This document shows positions 30,668 to 49,094 of a stretch of DNA of 64,000 nt, piece by piece. The translations under genes and the position numbers were made by a program. Positions within the stretch are counted from its first letter, which is position 1. Each line of letters opens with the position of its first letter. Under the pieces are notes generated by a model, which did no database searches, was not told the origin of the DNA, and saw only the letters and a program-made list of their open reading frames with translations. The stretch comes from Syngnathus acus (taxonomy: Eukaryota > Chordata > Actinopteri > Syngnathiformes > Syngnathidae): positions 124,001 through 188,000 of the forward strand of contig NC_051101.1 of assembly GCF_901709675.1 (NCBI RefSeq), read 5' to 3'.

Positions 30668-33600
30668 ATGGGTGAGTGAGCTTCTGCAAACGTAATAGCC
30701 CACTCGCACAACAAACATGCTTTCGTTGCTTTTGTGTAAAATGCTTGTCATTGCTCCGTGCACGCAGCTACGAGGTATGCGAGATCTTGATATCGCTGCG
30801 TGCAATCCTATACTGGGATTCACTTCCTGTTTTTCTTGAAGTCTGCTGCACTTTTTTTGTTGAACCAGATGACCTTGACCCCACACACTGGCAAGCTTTC
30901 GAAACGGTGAATGCAGACCAAGCAACAACATGCGTAACGACAGGAGGCGACTTTCAGTCAAAGACTGGCCCTCATTTTGTGCGCTCAGCAAAATGTTGTT
31001 GTTGGTACTGGTGCAGCTTGACCCGGAAGTGGGTTCCACGGGGGCAACCGAGTCCTGAGGTGACCTCCCCTAGGCCGCCAAACAAAACCGGGGCTGTTTA
31101 CCACAGCTCAGCGAAAACAAAAGAGGCAACCAGTTGCTTTCTTCCTCCTCGGAAAACATTCTGGTGGCGCAAAAGATTGCAATTGAGTGCTGCTAGCAGG
31201 AACAGGTGTGCGACAGAACCATTCTCACTTTCACGAACGGCTGGAAGACAGAGACCCGGCTGGAGGCGCGACCTTTTTCTGCCTCACAGGGAATTCGTTG
31301 GCACAGGTTGACAGTCTACCAGGCGCCCCTGTGCGTGGCCCACCTGACTACTTTATGCTCATAACTGGTTCCAACGTGGGCCAGAGTTGTATGAGCTTAC
31401 TTGAGAGTGGAAATGTTGCCCTCACTTGTGAATGCACTTGTTTTTCCCCAAATCTTTTGACATTTGGCCTGGTGAGAGGCCGCTGCCGGCTGCAAAAGTC
31501 CAACCCAAGTCTTGCACTGATCAACTTGACTGGAGCTGCAACACGGGAACAGCTGGTTAATGTTCAACCCCAACTTGCGTAACGCTCATTGATTGTTGGG
31601 GCCTGGAACGGCCTGATCCAGTGGTTCTGTGACCTGGATGAGTGCGAGCAACTCTTGTACACGCGCCTCCTGCCTTTTCCCACATTTGCTCACCTCACCG
31701 CATTCCTCTTTCCGTCAACAATGGGAGGGCTTGGGGGGGTCAGACTGGGTGGGGCTGCCACATCCCGTCTTGTGACCTTTGCCCATGGGGGGGCTTGGGG
31801 GCGGTCAGACTGGGCGGGGCTGCCACATCCTATATTGTGACCTTTGCCCTTGCTTATACGCAGCTGGCTGCTCAGGATGTGGACCGGGATACGCGAGCCC
31901 GCTCAACGCCATGAAGGGTGAGTGTGTGTGTGTGTCTGCGCATGTCTGCGTGTGTGCGCACATCACTTAGCGTACATGCATGTTGAAGGCGATCGCGAGA
32001 AGATTGTGTATCTTCCGTGCATCTACCGCAACACGGCCACCTGCCAGGCGGACTACTTGGCCACCGTGGACGTGGACCCGGACTCTTCGTCCTACTGCCA
32101 GGTATGTTGCCATTATCTTCACCCTGCCCCTCCTTCATGCCAACAAGCGGCTTCTTGCCTCTGCGGGACATGCGCTTGTTTTGGTCCCTCTTTTTTTAGG
32201 TTTTATAGACTTGAGGTAGCTGGTCGGTAGTTGCGCCTTCAGCAGAACCAGTTCCTCATCTATTGCTGTTGAGTGAAATTCAGCAGCAAGTTTGAAAGTG
32301 GGCTGGTTGGACGCTGCGGCTTGTCTTGCAGGTGGTGCACCGCCTTCCCATGCCCAACGTCAACGATGAGCTCCACCACAGCGGCTGGAATGCGTGCAGC
32401 AGCTGCTTCGGCGACGCCTCCAAGAAGCGCAACCGCCTCATCCTGCCTGCTCTCATCTCCTCTCGGATCTATGTGGTGGACGTCGGCGCCGACCCCCGAA
32501 AGCCCAGACTCCACAAGGTCCGTCCTGCACCTCGCAGTCAGTCTTGCGCGTCAGCTCAGAGGAAGGTGTCAATCCTTTCAGGCTTGCCACAATTTCCTTC
32601 GGGAATCCAATTTTCTTCTCAGCCATTTTTAACCTACCTTCTTTTGTCAAATCCTTCCAAACGACTTGATGTCGTCGAGCACTCTGAACTCTGCGTCCCA
32701 TCAAGCAGGCGGCTAAGAAAGATATGCCATATTACAGCGGGCAGAGAGGCTCAAGTTAGATGATGCACGGTGATCCCTTTTGCCTAACACTGCCTGAAAG
32801 TGCGCACACGTGCTGCTCCGACCGAGGACATGACGCTGTCGCTGCTGCGAGCTTCTGTACAGCGCAGACAGGATTGACAAACTCGCGATCACACACATTG
32901 CCAACACACGTGTTGTCATCTTGAAATTAGACAAGGATCATGTTTTCTGCAGAAAGTCTTCAGGTTCCGAGTCAAGTCCTGAGCCTTTAACTTCCGAGCC
33001 AGAGCCAGCGGCTCGTGTCCCCTTCTCTGCTTTCGGTTGCCGAGTGAGGCGGCGCTTGGCTCCTCAAAGGTGACGGCGAGTCACGTGGCCCTTGTCTCGT
33101 CTTCTCAGATCGTGGAGCCTGTGGATCTGTACTGGAAATGCGGCCTGGCCAACCCCCACACCAGCCACTGTCTGGGCAGTGGTCAGATCCTGATCAGTTG
33201 CATGGGGGACCCCTCCGGGGGCGGCAAAGGTCAGACCGCCACCACAGCCTGTCAACTCCAAGGTTTGGGACTGTTGAATTCTCAGGTGGCTTTGTGCTGC
33301 TGGATGCTGAGACCTTTGAGGTGATTGGCAACTGGGAGCATCCTGGCGAGGCGGCCCCCTTCGGCTACGACTTTTGGTACCAGCCTCGCCACAACGTGAT
33401 GATAAGCAGTGAGTGGGGAGCCCCCAAAATCCTTGCAGAGGGTTTTAATCCTGCTCATGTCGCAGAAGGTGAGAACAAAGACAAGGTCTTTCTTCTTTCC
33501 CTCCTCAAAATGTGCCTGACTCAAGACATTGCTCAAACATTCCTTGTTTTTGAAGCTGGCCTTTTTTGTTCTTACCCGCCAGACCTCATAGATTGATTAT

Positions 33601-36600
33601 CGGGTTAAAGTAGTCCAAAGCCAGATCGGGGTCGAGGTTCTGGTCGGCACCAATTCAGCATCGGAATCTTGAACCCAACAGCCAATACAGGTTCCTTGTT
33701 GTTCCAGGCCATTATGGTACTTCCCTCCACGTGTGGGATTGGAGCACCCATAAGAGGGTGCAGACACTGGATCTGGGAGAAGAGGGTGCCATTCCTCTTG
33801 AGGTCCGGTTTCTCCATGACCCAGATGCCACAGAAGGTTTTGTGGGCTGTGCCCTAAGGGGGAACGTGTTCCGGTTTTACAGAGAACCAGTGGGTGACTA
33901 CTTGCAAGGCCCAACATGCCAGAACTCTTCCGCTTTGGAAACTACCTGCCGCCTTTTACTGTCACCTTTGTCCACAATTGTCCTCTTTTGCACCGTTCCG
34001 TTTCATGTCACATTTTGTCCCTCAGACAGGAAAGTGGGCTGCAGAGAAGGCCATAGGTGTTCCCAGTAAGAAAGTCGAAGGATGGATTCTGCCTGACATG
34101 CCAGGTCTGCGGCAACACCAGCCTGAGTTGCCGTCTGTCTGCCTGCCTGCCTGTCTGTCTAACACCTGTCTGCATGTCTGTAGGCCTGATCACTGACATC
34201 CTGATCTCTTTGGATGACCGCTTCCTTTACTTCAGCAATTGGCTACATGGTGACGTCAGACAGTACGACATCAGCGACACCAGGAACCCTCGACTGGTTG
34301 GACAGGTCAGATGTCATATGACTGCACGTCCACAGGCGGAGCGCTGCAAGAGAGGCATTTACTTTGCATCTGTGTGTCCCCAGGTGTTTTTGGGAGGCAG
34401 TATCACCAGTGATGGACCGGTCCGAGTCCTAGAGGACCCAGATAACCAGCTGCAGCCCCGCCCCCGTTTTATTAAGGTCTCTCAGACAGGATACCTGCCT
34501 GACTTTCGTCTATGTCGTCTAGTGGGTTGTCCATTTAGCTAGTTTGCGCTTAGTAGTCATCTGTCTGCTTGACTTCCTTGTCAAGCCTGCTTCCAATACA
34601 AAAACAACAACAACAACAGTGACCAGTATGTTTTTGTTGTGTTCTCCACAACCCCCTCTGTGAACTGAACTGAGCCAGCCTGTTACTGGGGTGCTGTGTT
34701 ACTGGGTAATTGCTGGTGTCACCAGCTCGCAGCGGAGCAACAACAGCATGTTGGTCTTATGGCACGGCTTTGACTCAGTGAGTTGAGCAGGTTCGCCAGT
34801 GACCCAAGCCAACTGCTCCAGACTTGGCTGCTTTTGCAAATCAGCAGCAAAACACAACAAAACTAAGTCAAGTCAAGTTTATTTGTATAGCCCTAAATCA
34901 CAAGCAGTCTCAAAGGGCTTCACATAGACAAAAATTGACAATTATTCTCAAAGCATCCCCTGATCTTAAGCTCCCAAAAGGGCAAGGAAAAACTAAAAAA
35001 AAAAACCCGACCAGGGGAAATGAGAAACCTTGAGAAGGGACCACAGATGGAAGGATCCCCCTTTCAGGATCACCAGGCTGTAATGGATGCAGAGAGGGCA
35101 CAAATAATACATAATATGAAAATCAATGAGAAAGTGGATGTCCAAGTCAAAGCGAAGAGCTGCCGGAGGTGCCCTCAATTGTCCTGGCAGTGTCTTCGAG
35201 GAGGTTGAGCTGCAGTTCCCCCATCCTGAATTGGTCCACGAGAATCCAGATAGCCGTTGTCAGTTTGGGTGCCACCTAACCACCTCCCCAGCCGGGGGAG
35301 GGGTGGGGGGAGGGGTGGTGGGGAGAGGGCGCGAAAACAAACTCCAGCCGAATCGGCCACTACAGGTTAATTAAAGGCCATATCATAGAAATGTGTCTTT
35401 AAACGTGTCTTAAATGTTTCTACTGAGGTAGTAGTTCTAATATCCATTGGTAGGGCATTCCAAAGCTCTGGAGCCTGAATAGAAAATGCTCTAGACCCTG
35501 CAGACATTTTCTTGGCCCTCTGTGTTACTAAAAGACTAGCGTTTTGCGAACGAAGGTTACGAGACGGAACATAAGAAACAACTAGGTCGACGAGATATGA
35601 AGGCGCAAAGCCATGCAGTGATTTATAGGTTAATAGAAGAACCTTGAAGTCACATCTTAAATGGACCGGGAGCCAATGTAAGTTGGCTAATATTGGGGTA
35701 ATGTGATCAAATTTTCTTGTCCGTGAGAGCAGCCTCGCAGCAGCATTTTGTACTAACTGTAGACTTTTGATGCGGGACTTAGGAAGACCAGAGAATAATA
35801 CATTACAGTAGTCCAGGCGCGACGTGACGAACGCATGTATAATAGTTTCCGCATCACCGGTCGAGAGGATCGGACGAATCTTAGCAATATTACGAAGGTG
35901 AAAAAACGCAATTCTGGTTATATTCTTAATGTGCTTTTGAAAGGAGAGCGTTTGGTCAAATATTACCCCGAGATTAGTTACAGTCTCGCTCTGAGTGATA
36001 GTACGGTTATCTATAGTTATAGTGGTTTCCTTAAATAAGTGTTGATAACGAGTTGGACCAATTATCAACATATAATTACTGAGACAGTCCGGGTCAAGAT
36101 TTGGTCGCTTAAGTAACGGTTTAATGATAGCGGTTTTAAAGGCTGTTGGCACTATCCCAGAGGAGACAGATTGATTATATTTAAGACGGACGGTCCTAAA
36201 ATTTGAAATAATTCTTTAAGTAATTTGGCTGGAAGCGGGTCGAGTAAACATGTTGTTTGTTTAGCCGCACTAACCAATTGTGTAAGCCTTTCAAGGGACA
36301 CGCTTTTAAAATTTGAGAAGGTTATTGCATGATCATCAGCGCTGGTAAACGGCGGTCTCGACTGACCGATTGGAATGGTACCGTATTTTCCGCACTATTA
36401 GGCGCACTTAAAAACTTACATTTTACTCAAAAAACCACAGTGCGCCTTATAATGCAGAGCGCCTTATATATGGCTCAATTGATGAATTTGTTGATCCATA
36501 CTGGTTGTACACAGTGCTCTGCCAAAATGTTTCAGTGCGTTTTAGTACGACTAGTAAATTACAAGGTCGCATCGCTTCCCAACATTACGGCAACTGTGGT

Positions 36601-38115
36601 CAGGGGGCGTCACCGAATAGCTGTTGTACCCGCGAGGCTATTTCATTTCAAAATAGGCTGCTCCGTTAATGTTTCGAGTAAATTTACGGATTGATATGGA
36701 AGGGAAACATAGGTAAGCAGTACCAATGTGTTAGATCAAACTTTAGTCAGTTCCGATCATTTTATAGGAGATCGTTTGAGAAACGCGATTGTTTACACTT
36801 TGCTGAGGCTCATGGGGGTCTGCGAGCTGAGGCTCATGGGAGTTTGCGGGTGGCTAATGCTATAGTAATAGCTGCTATACGCACAAGGCTATTTCATGTC
36901 AAAATAGGCTGCTCTGTTAATGTTTCGAGTAAATTTACGGATCGATATGGAAGGGAAACATAGGTAAGCAGTACCAGTGTTAGATCGAACCTTAGTCAGT
37001 TCTGATCATTTTATAGGAGATTGTTTGAGAAACGCGATTGTTTACAGAGGGCTCATTGGTTATTGGCTAGTGGATGCATACCGCAACCCTAGTCAACCTC
37101 AGTTTGTTGCAGTATAGCTTCTATTTTATGCGCCTTTTAATCCGGTGCGCCCTATATATGAAATAATTTCTAAAATAAAAAATTCAATGAGGGTGCGCCT
37201 TATAATCCAGTGCGCCTTTTGGTGCGAAAAATACGGTATTCTTGATGTTCCTAATGGATTCAATCTTTTGAGCAAAAAATTTCATGAACTCGTCAGCTGA
37301 GTGGAAGGAGCTATCGGGGGTCGGCTGGCGTAGTGTTAGCTTTGCCACTGTATCAAATAGGTATTTAGGATTGTTTTTATTGAGATTGACTTGCGAAAAA
37401 TAACGAGTTTTTGCTAAGATAAGCACATTTTTATATTTCAGGAGGCTGTCCTGCCATGCCTGATGGAAAACCTCAAGTTTGGTTAAACGCCATCTGCGCT
37501 CATGCTTTCTACATAATTGCTTAAGCGTACGTGTTTCATCTGTGAAACACGGAGTAGGCACTCTACGGCGAGTTTTCAGACGTAGCGGCGCCACAGAGTC
37601 GATGGCATTTAACAATGTCGCATTGAATTCATTTGTAAGATTATCAATCGAGCCGATGTATGCGGGAAATATGGCGGTTGCCGGCGACAGTAACTCAGAT
37701 AGCGCAGTTGCAGTCATGGAGTTAAAATTACGGCTGAAATTTTGAGCTATGCTGCTCTAGGCTTTTTTATTTGGTTTAAGCAGGCGAATGTATCGTCTGT
37801 CTGTCTGTCTGTCCAGTTATCCCTTGTTTATTTTGCTACCTACGACCATACCTATTCAAGCCGTCCAGCTATCTATCCCTCTGTCTTTGTGCAGTAGCTG
37901 TCTTATCACCGGTCTGTCTAGCTTGCTAGCAAGCTTTGCTCTAGTTGTCTACTTACCTGCCTGCACATGTGTCTAGGGGAAGCGCGTCTCTGGTGGTCCC
38001 CAGATGTTACAGTTAAGTTTGGATGGTCAAAGGCTATATGCAACTACGTCACTCTACAGTGGCTGGGACAAACAGTTCTACCCTGAAATGGTCCGGTTAG
38101 TGTCTTTCACACGCG

Positions 38116-38202
<87 letters not shown>

Positions 38203-38419
38203 GAAGACTCTGTCTTTGGGCAGCAATGATGCTAACGTTGCTAATGCCATTTGCAGGGAGGGGTCGGTAATGATGCAAATCCACGTGGACTCCCTCAAGG
38301 GGGGTCTAACTCTCAACGAGAACTTCCTTGTGGACTTCGGCAAGGAGCCCGGTGGTCCGGCACTGGCTCATGAGCTGCGGTACCCGGGAGGAGACTGCAC
38401 ATCTGACATCTGGCTGTGA
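30668..38419 (+). CDS. selenbp1: Selenium-binding protein 1 / methanethiol oxidase (spliced, 472 aa)
   Basis: SELENBP1 oxidises methanethiol to formaldehyde, hydrogen peroxide and hydrogen sulfide in the cytosol. Exons: 30668-30671, 31864-31917, 31989-32101, 32332-32517, 33109-33229, 33286-33468, 33708-33889, 34026-34104, 34184-34305, 34384-34476, 37977-38095, 38257-38419. They sum to 473 codons with the stop, the same 472 residues as human. The first exon carries only ATG G. The protein runs [11 protein letters not shown], then [21 protein letters not shown] (holding the Cys linked to selenium binding), [25 protein letters not shown] and ends [15 protein letters not shown]. All phases fit and no break is seen. 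Intron 10 is swollen to 3.5 kb by a LINE. Confidence 0.97.
31725..31855. repeat. Tandem duplication (2 x about 65 bp) before SELENBP1 exon 2
   Basis: GGGGTCAGACTGGGTGGGGC and GCGGTCAGACTGGGCGGGGC head two adjacent units that both end TTGTGACCTTTGCCC, just upstream of the exon 2 acceptor. Confidence 0.8.
34862..37760 (-). pseudogene. L2-like LINE in SELENBP1 intron 10, split by a MITE
   Basis: The 3' end begins on the plus strand at AAGTCAAGTCAAGTTTATTT (34866), a typical LINE tail. On the minus strand, 35367-36152 encodes the C-terminal reverse-transcriptase region ([49 protein letters not shown], ending THFYDMAFN). 37184-37717 encodes the upstream linker between endonuclease and RT. The catalytic RT block between them is missing or replaced by the MITE at 36379-37238. 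It is inactive and opposite to the host gene. Confidence 0.8.
36379..37238. mobile_element. MITE, TACCGTATTTTCCGC family (copy 1)
   Basis: TACCGTATTTTCCGCACTAT at the left and GGTGCGAAAAATACGGTA at the right are inverted. Subterminal (T)ATAAT/GGCGCAC(C) repeats follow. Internal GATCATTTTATAGGAGATCG blocks occur twice. It is inserted in the LINE. A second copy lies at 44191-45052 in the neighbouring gene. Confidence 0.8.
38112..38202. repeat. (CA)n microsatellite
   Basis: About 90 bp of CA in SELENBP1 intron 11. Confidence 0.95.
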
Positions 38420-38622
38420 CCCCAAACATTCGCTGCTTCTTCTAAAGGGTGCCTGCCAGTCAAATTTGATCTGTGCTTCCAATTTGAAGCTCATCACATG
38501 GTTTTGTCTGAATGTTAACAACCCATGCGTGATTGTAAATGCAAATTCAAAAGACTTGATGATGATTATCGTGATCTTACTAAGAGAGCAGCAGCACTGG
38601 GGCCCACGGTTGTACTTGGTAC

Positions 38623-38628
38623 AATAAA
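38623..38628 (+). terminator. SELENBP1 polyadenylation signal AATAAA
   Basis: A canonical AATAAA lies about 200 bp after the SELENBP1 stop and is followed by a GT-rich stretch (TGTGTGTCG). Confidence 0.65.
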
Positions 38629-38928
38629 TGTGTGTCGCCCCAAAAGGCCTGTTTAGGAGAGTTTTTCTTACCAAAAAGCCAAGTGAGGCCAACTCGATTG
38701 TTGCCACCTGTTTCGGGTGACTGTGCCATCTTCAAAATCCTTGGCCTTTTACTGGATCAAACCATTCATCTTGATTTACGCTTCACATTAAAACTGAAAC
38801 CCGCTCACTGGAAAAATGTTTCTAAGTTGAGGTCCATGTTATGGCATTGTGAAGTAAAAATGAGTCCAGATTGCGCTCACTACTTTTGTTGCTAATGGTA
38901 ACCATTAACATAACATTCCATCCATCCA

Positions 38929-39180
38929 TTATCTTCTCTTAATAAGGGTCACAGGTGTGCTGGAGCCTATTGCGGGGGACAATCTGAACCGGTCGCCAGC
39001 CAATCGCAAGGCACACAGAGATGAACAACCATTCGCACACTCACACCTACGGGCAATTTGGAGCGCTCAATCAGCCTACCGTGCATGTTTTTGGAAGGTG
39101 GGAGGAAAGCGATGCAGGCACATGAAGAACATGCTAACTTCACACAGCAAAGTTTGTGTTGAGATTCACACGTTTTAAAA
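38929..39180 (+). repeat. Interspersed fish repeat
   Basis: CCGGTCGCCAGCCAATCGCA, the ACAACCATTCGCACACTCAC phrase and CATGTTTTTGGAAGGTGGGAG are the hallmark phrases of a repeat very common in fish genomes. It is non-coding. Nothing else is seen in 38629-39690. Confidence 0.65.
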
Positions 39181-39689
39181 CCAACAAGCAAAAATGAGCC
39201 TGCCACAAATTCATTGTATGGAATATATATATAAAAGGGGTTGTCAGTGGCTGTCACTCCATGAACCAGTAACTTGGGGCACTACAATGAAATGATTGTG
39301 CAGGTAACGACTATGGCACCACACTGGAAACACAACTAATGATAAGATGGCATCATCTTTGAGGATTTAAAATTGTCGCTAGGCATGGTAAGAAGTCAAT
39401 GATTTACAATCTCCTTGCTATACATTTTAGTGCATAGGTGGCAACACAATGAGTCATCCATGTGTGAATCATCACCATCACAAGTTATCAACACATGTCT
39501 GCTTGGTTTCAAGTGAAGTGGGCCAGTCAAAAATTGAGAAACACTTTCTCATGCTGCTGAATGGAAAATGTGACCGTTAATGGACGTTGTCTCGTTTCTA
39601 ATGAACACTAAGGCCTACTGCACTTCTGCAGTTTGAAATTGGTCGTAATGGTGCTGGTTGGAGTGCTAAATGTTTTTTTTAGCTGCTAC

Positions 39690-39940
39690 TTTGTGTCGAA
39701 CGTTTGAGAAGCTCCGCTCAAAGGGAGTAAAGCGCATCTGCCGACTTTTTTCGACACGAGCGGACGGTTTGACTCGACCAAAATGGCGGCGAGGTAGACA
39801 AGAGGCAAATAAAGTTGCATGTCTCCTCCTAGCGGCCAATAAGCATCATCCTCTACGGCTGCGGGCGGCCAGTCGACAGCATCAATGGGAGGACAAAGTT
39901 GACTCGACGACACGATTGACAGTCACCAGAGCTCAACAAG
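39690..39940 (+). promoter_or_regulatory. PI4KB promoter and non-coding first exon
   Basis: CCAAAATGGCGGC at 39778-39790 is a YY1 element of the kind found at transcription starts of TATA-less genes. A donor CAACAAG|GTACGG at 39941 would close a non-coding exon that splices to the acceptor GCTGCAG at 42074. The start site is inferred. Confidence 0.5.
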
Positions 39941-40692
39941 GTACGGACGAGCCGCCAGCAAACACGTCACGCACTTCGTTCGACGTTAGCTTAGCCTTTA
40001 GCTTCCCAGTGAGTTCAGGCATTTACTCAGCAGACCCTAGCAACAGTTGGCTGCTGCTAACGCAGCTAAAAAGCCTCCGAGTGAGCTCAGACGGTCTCGG
40101 AGCCGGCCAGACACTTGGCTAATCTACAGAACTGCTACTGCTAGCCGAATGTTAGCCACTAACACACTCGATTGCTACTCCGCGAAATGCATGAGCCTAG
40201 TCCAGACTGTGCCGATGTCAGTTGCAAGCCCACAAAGACGGGTTCGCGTCGAGGTTATTTTCAACAATTTGCTGAGTTGATGCGCAAGTTGTTTGGATAG
40301 AGGGCTCGCCCACGGAGGGGACCAGTCCGTTGTTGTTTGTCTTGCTTGGGTGGAGAGTAAAGCCTGCAGAACCCGTGTTCAAATGCCAGGATTTTGAGAT
40401 GCAATGAAATTAATTGGCCTTTTGAAATTGGTAACCTAGCGAGTTCCCAAAGATAAGAAATATAATGATTAAGCAACCGCGTTCGCAAGCTTTCGTTCTT
40501 CCCTCATCACGTGAATCAGTAACGTGCAAGGCTCCAAATAACGTCCTGAGGAGTGCGGTAGCTGGATGGCTTTTGTTAAACAATGAAATCCTGTCACTGC
40601 ACTGTGACGGGGAGTTGAATGCAGGGCTGCGAGGGTGAGATGTTCAATTTGGGGCAGTAATTAGGAGCAAAATAACAGAATTACGTTGACTC

Positions 40693-41220
40693 GTGCTTAC
40701 GACACCCACGCAACAACCTCGGAATGAGGCCAAAAGCACTGAGGCACATACAGGAAAAAAGAATGTTGGCATTCTTCTGGGGGCCACTCAGCCACCAGTT
40801 GCCCATCTGTTTTGTAACTTTGCAAATAGAGAAATGAGATATGCGTGTTGCGAACGCAAGCGCCTCCACTGTGCCACATGGATGCCGGTTTGCTTTGCAG
40901 TGTGTTTGGATGAGGTGCAAAACGTGAAGGCACTCATTTCGAGTTCCCCAAAGTGTCAGGGGTGTGGCTGCAATAGCATCAAGAAAGTTGAAAAGTGGAG
41001 CACATCTTCTGCAGAAATTGAGTTTTTGCTTTGGGAAAAATCACTTTTGGACAAGCTGGTGAAAAAAATGCCACACCGCGATTATTTCCCAGCATGTCCG
41101 ATGGAGCCTCGGTTTGCTCTGCTACCCGTGGAAGCCATTTTCCACCAGATGCAAGTTGCGGCCGAAAATTTGAGCAGCGAGAAAGCAGGGTTTAACCCCT
41201 CAGGACGGTTACGACTGTAG
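40693..41220 (+). other. Unidentified 175-codon open frame in the PI4KB 5' intron
   Basis: An open frame without an early ATG contains a Cys-rich part (CCERKRLHC, CQGCGCN) and a Leu/Lys-rich part (EFLLWEKSLLDKLVKKM). I do not recognise it. It could be a relic of a mobile element or a chance frame. The rest of this intron (39941-42074) holds only a C-run near 41440. Confidence 0.25.
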
Positions 41221-42113
41221 AGCATCAGAACTTGACTTGGGGTGGATATTGCATTTGTGGTGGAGGACGAGTCAAGCGTCAAAATGCATTGCCGGTTTTC
41301 CGCTTGCTGTTGACTGAAAATGACATCGTGGTTGCTCAGCTGTGTTCTGAGTTTGGTCACGTGGCAAGCAGAGCTGCGATTGGCCGTGAGCAGCCGTGAT
41401 GTCTTTTTTAGTTGACAGTGAGCGTCAAAATGGCTGCCCCCCCCCCCACCCCCCTGCCGAGGTCGATGAAAAACAGGCGGCTTTCACTTCACAAACACAA
41501 TATTGGTCAACAGCGTGATTAGATGCGCAGTAGATTTTGAGAAGGAAGCTTTTCTTTCCAGCTCTCTTTGAGGCAGGCAGCCCAGCCCGCCTCCGCTCCC
41601 TCACCGCTGGCTCGGCCTCGGGCGGAAATCTGTAGAGGATAAAACGTCGAATCACAAAAAGCCTCAAGCCAAAGTTAGGCTTGAAAACCTGCCGTCGATT
41701 TGGCTACCTTGTGATTCTTCATTATCCATTATTCTGTCAGAGCCCTCGCCATTCGTCCCGCTTTTCAAGTTTGGAATCAGAACTGCAGCCAGTTCTTGTT
41801 CTTTGTTCTTGGATTGTCTATTGTTGAACATCTGAGATCTGACACTTGTGTAGTCGACACGTTAGCTGTGCGACGTTCCTTCTCCTTTGTGGGTTTTGGA
41901 GCCACCCGCAACTGTAGCGCTGCCCTGTTGGCATGATGTGCAATTTCGGTCCCAAAACAAAAACCCACCACCAGTTGTACTAGTTAGAACATAGTTTCCA
42001 ACCCCAAATGGGGCCAAGGAGTACACAGTGACAACAAGCATTCTCATCTGTGTGTATGTGTGTGTCTGCTGCAGTGAAGGTGGGCGGAGCCTCCTTCCCT
42101 CCTGGTGGTCTCA

Positions 42114-48278
<6,165 letters not shown>

Positions 48279-48537
48279 TGACGATTGCATTCTCAGGTGT
48301 TTTGGGTCACTGGTGTCTTGGTCATCCTTCCGTGGAGAAAAGTTGGTGTGACATTCCTGACATGTTTTGCTCCATTTAGTTCTTTTTGTTGGGTGTGACG
48401 GAAACACCCTGACCTGTCAACATTGCCACTCCTAACAAGGCCCCGTCCACATTGTACAGCATCGCTTGGAAGTGTCAATTCACATTTAATGGCAGCGGTG
48501 ATTTATTTGACGGTGTACTGCTTCATGGACGCACCGA

Positions 48538-48543
48538 AATAAA
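48538..48543 (+). terminator. PI4KB polyadenylation signal AATAAA
   Basis: Canonical AATAAA, 260 bp after the PI4KB stop, followed by GTGTGAC. Confidence 0.7.
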
Positions 48544-48644
48544 AGTGTGACAAAGTTTCACTATAAACTCTTTCTGCTCCTGAAACAAGAGGCTGGTCAT
48601 TAAGCAAAACATTGTTAAGCTCGAGTCTTCCTTGGCTGGAAAAC

Positions 48645-48646
48645 GA

Positions 48647-48702
<56 letters not shown>

Positions 48703-48712
48703 AGGAAAGAAA
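48645..48712. repeat. (GAAA)n microsatellite
   Basis: About 17 GAAA units downstream of PI4KB. Confidence 0.95.
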
Positions 48713-49094
48713 AGCTGCCAAAGAGCCCCCTGCAACTGCACAGGTAGGTGAACTAAATACCAAGGAACGACAAAGATTACGCCAAAATACTTTGAAGGCT
48801 CAGGTTAGCTCGCTGAAATGACGTTTGAAGTAGAAAGGAATCAGGTGCGTGCGGGCTAATGCTAGCTGTTAGCCAACGTGCGCCGTTCCTATGAAATAGC
48901 CTCGAGCTCACGTCGTCCTGTCCGTTTGGCTGACGCTATAGGACTCGATGGCCGGGAGCTTCCAAGCCAGCAGGAGTTGCAGCGCGCTTGCTTGTGGGCC
49001 ACCGGGACAGGTAGGCACAACCGTCGGCGCTGCGTTCAACCCTTGGCGGGTGTGCGTTAATGTCATGCTCTTTTTCGTCAAGACGAAGAGACGA

